Shown one piece after another: positions 30,151 to 32,259 of a stretch of 32,259 nucleotides of DNA. Below the pieces are notes generated by a model. It had not been told where the DNA came from. It ran no database searches and worked only from the letters and a program-made list of their open reading frames with translations. The stretch lies in assembly GCA_900299555.1 (NCBI GenBank), contig OODV01000024.1:1-32259 (forward strand). The letters run 5' to 3'. Origin of the DNA: an uncultured Endozoicomonas sp. (GTDB lineage Bacteria; Pseudomonadota; Gammaproteobacteria; Pseudomonadales; Endozoicomonadaceae). Position numbers and translations under genes: made by a program. Each line of letters opens with the position of its first letter. Within the stretch, counting starts at the first letter, position 1.

Positions 30151-30774
30151 AGCAAGGCCCTAGCTCTATTCTCCAAGGCTGATAAAACCAATTTCAAGGA
30201 TATTGAACCGTCTGTAGCCACTTTGAAGGATCATCTTGATTCGCTGTGTCAGATATTCCATAAATTTTATGCCAAGTCCTACTTCTCAGGCGATGCTGTT
30301 TCCTAGCTCAACTGCCCGAAAATGGCGGCGGAGTATGTGCTTCAGACCGAGAAGTTCGAGAGGCGGTTTATGGTATTGGTGAAGCGATTGAAGGCTGCGT
30401 ATGATTTTTGCTGTGGCAGTGAGTTGAGCGGCTCGTTGGAAGCGAAAGTGATCCTATTCATTTCTATATGGCCGTTTACTCTATTGTCTTCAAACTGACG
30501 AAGGGTGATATGCCGGACACGGTACAGATGAGTGCCATGGGGGCGAGAAGTGATCTCGGAAGCCATCAAGAGTGACAGTGTAGAAGAGATCCTCAAGTTG
30601 GGTGAGGACTGTGCAAGTACCATCGATATCTTAGATGATGATTACATGGAGTGGATCGGTAAGATCAAACCGCCCAACACCAAAATTGAGCTATTGAAGA
30701 AGATGCTGGTAAAAGCCTTGGCTGATTTCATGCATAGGAATTTCAAAAAGCATCCATCACAAAACATGCGCTGA
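30151..30774 (+). pseudogene. hsdR: Type I restriction enzyme R subunit (HsdR), C-terminal remnant
   Basis: Three frames together spell the C-terminal helical region of HsdR. The first part (30151-30450) reads ALALFSKADKTNFKD, then a TAG at 30304-30306, then MAAEYVLQTEKFERRF. A frameshift near 30445 leads to FYMAVYSIVFKLTKGDMPD and TVQMSAM. A second near 30537 leads to EVISEAIKSDSVEEILKLG, DILDDDYMEWIGKIK and PPNTKIELLKKML. The pattern FKLTKGDxPDTxQM and KSDxVEEI-x-KLG is typical of HsdR proteins. Intact HsdR is about 1000 residues; the helicase and nuclease domains are absent. No hsdM or hsdS is visible. With the broken integrase this is the ruin of a restriction-bearing island. Confidence 0.75.
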
Positions 30775-31037
30775 AATTCTCGCTTTTTGATACTCATTCC
30801 GGGGCTCTCCATGGGGCGATTACTCTGATCCCCCAGTTAGAACAACTGCAAAACCCAGCTTGCCTCATGTATTTCAATGTTATTACTGATTTCAGACGGA
30901 GTGAGGGTGTGAATCAGGCAATGGGTTTCACTAACGCTAATACCATCCGGTATTTGTTTTGCAGTAATGGTTGTGGGTATAGGATTTGTATTCTTACGAA
31001 TCCGTTGGCTGAAAGATCTCCATTATGCACGGGCTAA
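30738..31037 (+). pseudogene. Unidentified open frame after the hsdR remnant
   Basis: A 99-codon frame without an obvious start runs from 30738 to TAA 31035-31037, overlapping the hsdR end. Its middle (GALHGAITLIPQLEQLQNPACL, quoted in part as LIPQLEQLQNPACL, then MYFNVITDFRRSEGVNQAMGF) looks protein-like in composition. I recognise no family. It may be another gene fragment of the island. The following 31038-31234 has only overlapping short frames in several phases that I cannot support. Confidence 0.25.
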
Positions 31038-31234
31038 AAGTCGCCGCGAAGCGGTCTACCTTGTCTTTTTTCTTTTCGGTGACGCAATCTCCATTGCAGG
31101 CATTGGCAGAAGCGTCCAGCTTATGTGCTGGCAGAGCCGCTGCTTTTGGGGTTCTAAGGAACATAGCCCCACGCCAGGGTCGTGGGAAAAAACCGGAGAT
31201 TTTGTCACACGAATACACTGGCTTGGAGCCTATT

Positions 31235-32259
31235 TTAACATTCCATATTCTGGGGTGTTAGTATTTGAACAATATCGTCATGATGTTTTTGTCTCGCAAA
31301 CATCAGGGCAGTAACGCCAGTCTTCGTCCCGGCATTGATGTTGGCGCCCTTCTCGATCAGAAGCTTAACGACCGACGTGTGGCCGTTCTTTGCTGCGTAC
31401 ATCAGGGCAGTAAGACCAGTCTCCGTTCCGGCATTGATGGTGGCGCCCTTCTCGATCAGAAGCTCAACGACCGGCGTGCGGCCGTCCATTGCTGCAGACA
31501 TCAGGGCAGTAACGCCAGTCTCCGTCCCGGCATTGATGGTGGCGCCCTTCTCGATCAGAAGTTCAACGACCGGTGTGTGGCCGTTCTTTGCTGCGTACAT
31601 AAGGGCAGTAACACCAGTCTCGTTCCCGGCATTGATGGTGGCGCCCTTCTCAATCAGAAGTTCAACGATCGGCGTGTGGCCTTTCTGTGCTGCGTATATC
31701 AGGGCAGTAACGCCTGTCTCCGTCCCGGCATTGATGGTGGCGCCCTTCTCGATCAGAAGCTTAGTGACCGGCGTTCGGCCTCCCTCTGCTGCGTACATCA
31801 GAGCAGTGAAGCCCCTCTTCGTCACGGCATTGGCGGTGGCGCCCTTCTCGATCAGAAGCTCAACGACCGGCGTGTGGCCTCCCTCTGCTGCGTGCATCAG
31901 GGCAGTGGCACCACTCTCCGTCCCGGCATTGACGGTGGCGCCCTTCTCGATCAGAAGCTCAACCACCGGCGTGTGGCCTCCCTCTGCTGCGTGCATCAGA
32001 GCAGTGGCACCATTCTCTTTCCCGGCATTGATGTTGGCGCCCTTCTCGATCAGAAGCTCAGCGACTGGCGTATGGCCTTCCATTGCTGCAGACATCAGGG
32101 CAGTGAAGCCCCTCTTCGTCCCGACATTGATGGTGGCGCCCTTCTCGATCAGAAGCTCAACGACCGGCCTGTGGCCTCCCTCTGCTGCGGCCATGAGGGC
32201 AGTAATGCTATTTTCCGCCCCGGCATTGACGTTGGCGCCTGCAGACAGTTGCTCCTCCA
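31235..32259 (-). CDS. Ankyrin-repeat protein (5' end beyond the window)
   Basis: The frame is open from the right edge of the window to the stop at 31235-31237, at least 341 residues. The true start lies outside; the methionine at 32194 is inside a repeat. It has ten consecutive 33-residue ankyrin repeats of the form TALM-x-AA-x-x-GHTPVVELLIEKGA-x-INAG-x-E, with the usual TALMxAA helix and the VVELLIEKGA second helix. The last unit is degenerate and ends HHDDIVQILTPQNMEC. No signal peptide or membrane segment is in the visible part. Ankyrin proteins bind other proteins, and in symbionts and intracellular bacteria some are delivered into host cells. That role is an inference here. No secretion genes are nearby. 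Confidence 0.9.
   Translation of the reverse strand, partial: EEQLSAGANVNAGAENSITALMAAAEGGHRPVVELLIEKGATINVGTKRGFTALMSAAMEGHTPVAELLIEKGANINAGKENGATALMHAAEGGHTPVVELLIEKGATVNAGTESGATALMHAAEGGHTPVVELLIEKGATANAVTKRGFTALMYAAEGGRTPVTKLLIEKGATINAGTETGVTALIYAAQKGHTPIVELLIEKGATINAGNETGVTALMYAAKNGHTPVVELLIEKGATINAGTETGVTALMSAAMDGRTPVVELLIEKGATINAGTETGLTALMYAAKNGHTSVVKLLIEKGANINAGTKTGVTALMFARQKHHDDIVQILTPQNMEC
31300..32240 (-). repeat. Nearly identical 99-bp tandem repeats within the ankyrin gene
   Basis: The block GCCCTTCTCGATCAGAAG with its flanks recurs every 99 bases across the gene, with few changes between units. Such DNA-level identity points to recent expansion by slippage or recombination, and the copy number may vary between strains. 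Confidence 0.88.

Noticed and set aside
30967-31314. Overlapping short frames on both strands between the island and the ankyrin gene
   Set aside because: Three frames in different phases cover the same DNA; none has a recognisable domain or clear ribosome site.
31300-32240. Regular 99-bp repeats as a CRISPR array
   Set aside because: The units are contiguous, lack unique spacers and translate into ankyrin repeats.

Overview
The window looks like the replication-origin region of a gammaproteobacterial chromosome. I infer a host-associated Oceanospirillales member of the Endozoicomonas type. The gene order dnaA-dnaN-recF-gyrB on one side, rpmH-rnpA-yidD-yidC-mnmE on the other, and the nearby block def-fmt-rsmB-trkA / glyQS / gmhB-plsC, matches the layout I know from Pseudomonas and relatives. 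The genus is a guess from the ankyrin protein, the decayed mobile DNA and the protein style; no rRNA is present to settle it.

Layout. 1-1347: the end of an IS1380-family insertion sequence whose right end (about base 631) abuts the C-terminal remnant of a YejA-type peptide-binding protein. 1624-5901: def-fmt-rsmB-trkA on the plus strand (protein N-terminal maturation, 16S rRNA methylation, potassium uptake control), then trkH (6101-7552), the channel partner of TrkA. 7576-8613: a minus-strand ten-helix-type permease of the ArsP/YraQ class. 8725-8917: a DnaA box, a promoter and a structured leader, then glyQ-glyS (to 11982) and a clean terminator. 12121-13445: gmhB-plsC, convergent with gmhA across a two-way terminator at 13461-13495. 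13494-20617: gmhA, gyrB, recF, dnaN, dnaA, all on the minus strand. recF carries two perfect parS palindromes.

20618-21331 holds oriC: AT-rich DNA with four exact DnaA boxes and three near matches. To its right, on the plus strand, come rpmH, rnpA, yidD, yidC. An unusual 1196-residue secreted FimV-like protein with nine LysM/FimV-core repeats (24266-27856) then separates yidC from mnmE (27933-29321), which are normally neighbours.

Right of mnmE, where mnmG-rsmG-parA-parB would be expected, the window has a decayed island: a 12-bp palindrome, a broken tyrosine-integrase N-terminus, unrecognised remnants and a type I restriction subunit (hsdR) fragment with a stop and two frameshifts. The window ends inside a minus-strand ankyrin-repeat gene with at least ten nearly identical 99-bp repeats.

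Functionally the intact genes are mostly housekeeping (replication initiation and segregation, ribosome and tRNA biogenesis, membrane protein insertion, heptose and phospholipid synthesis, potassium uptake). The flanks and two insertions (FimV-like gene, permease) are the accessory parts.
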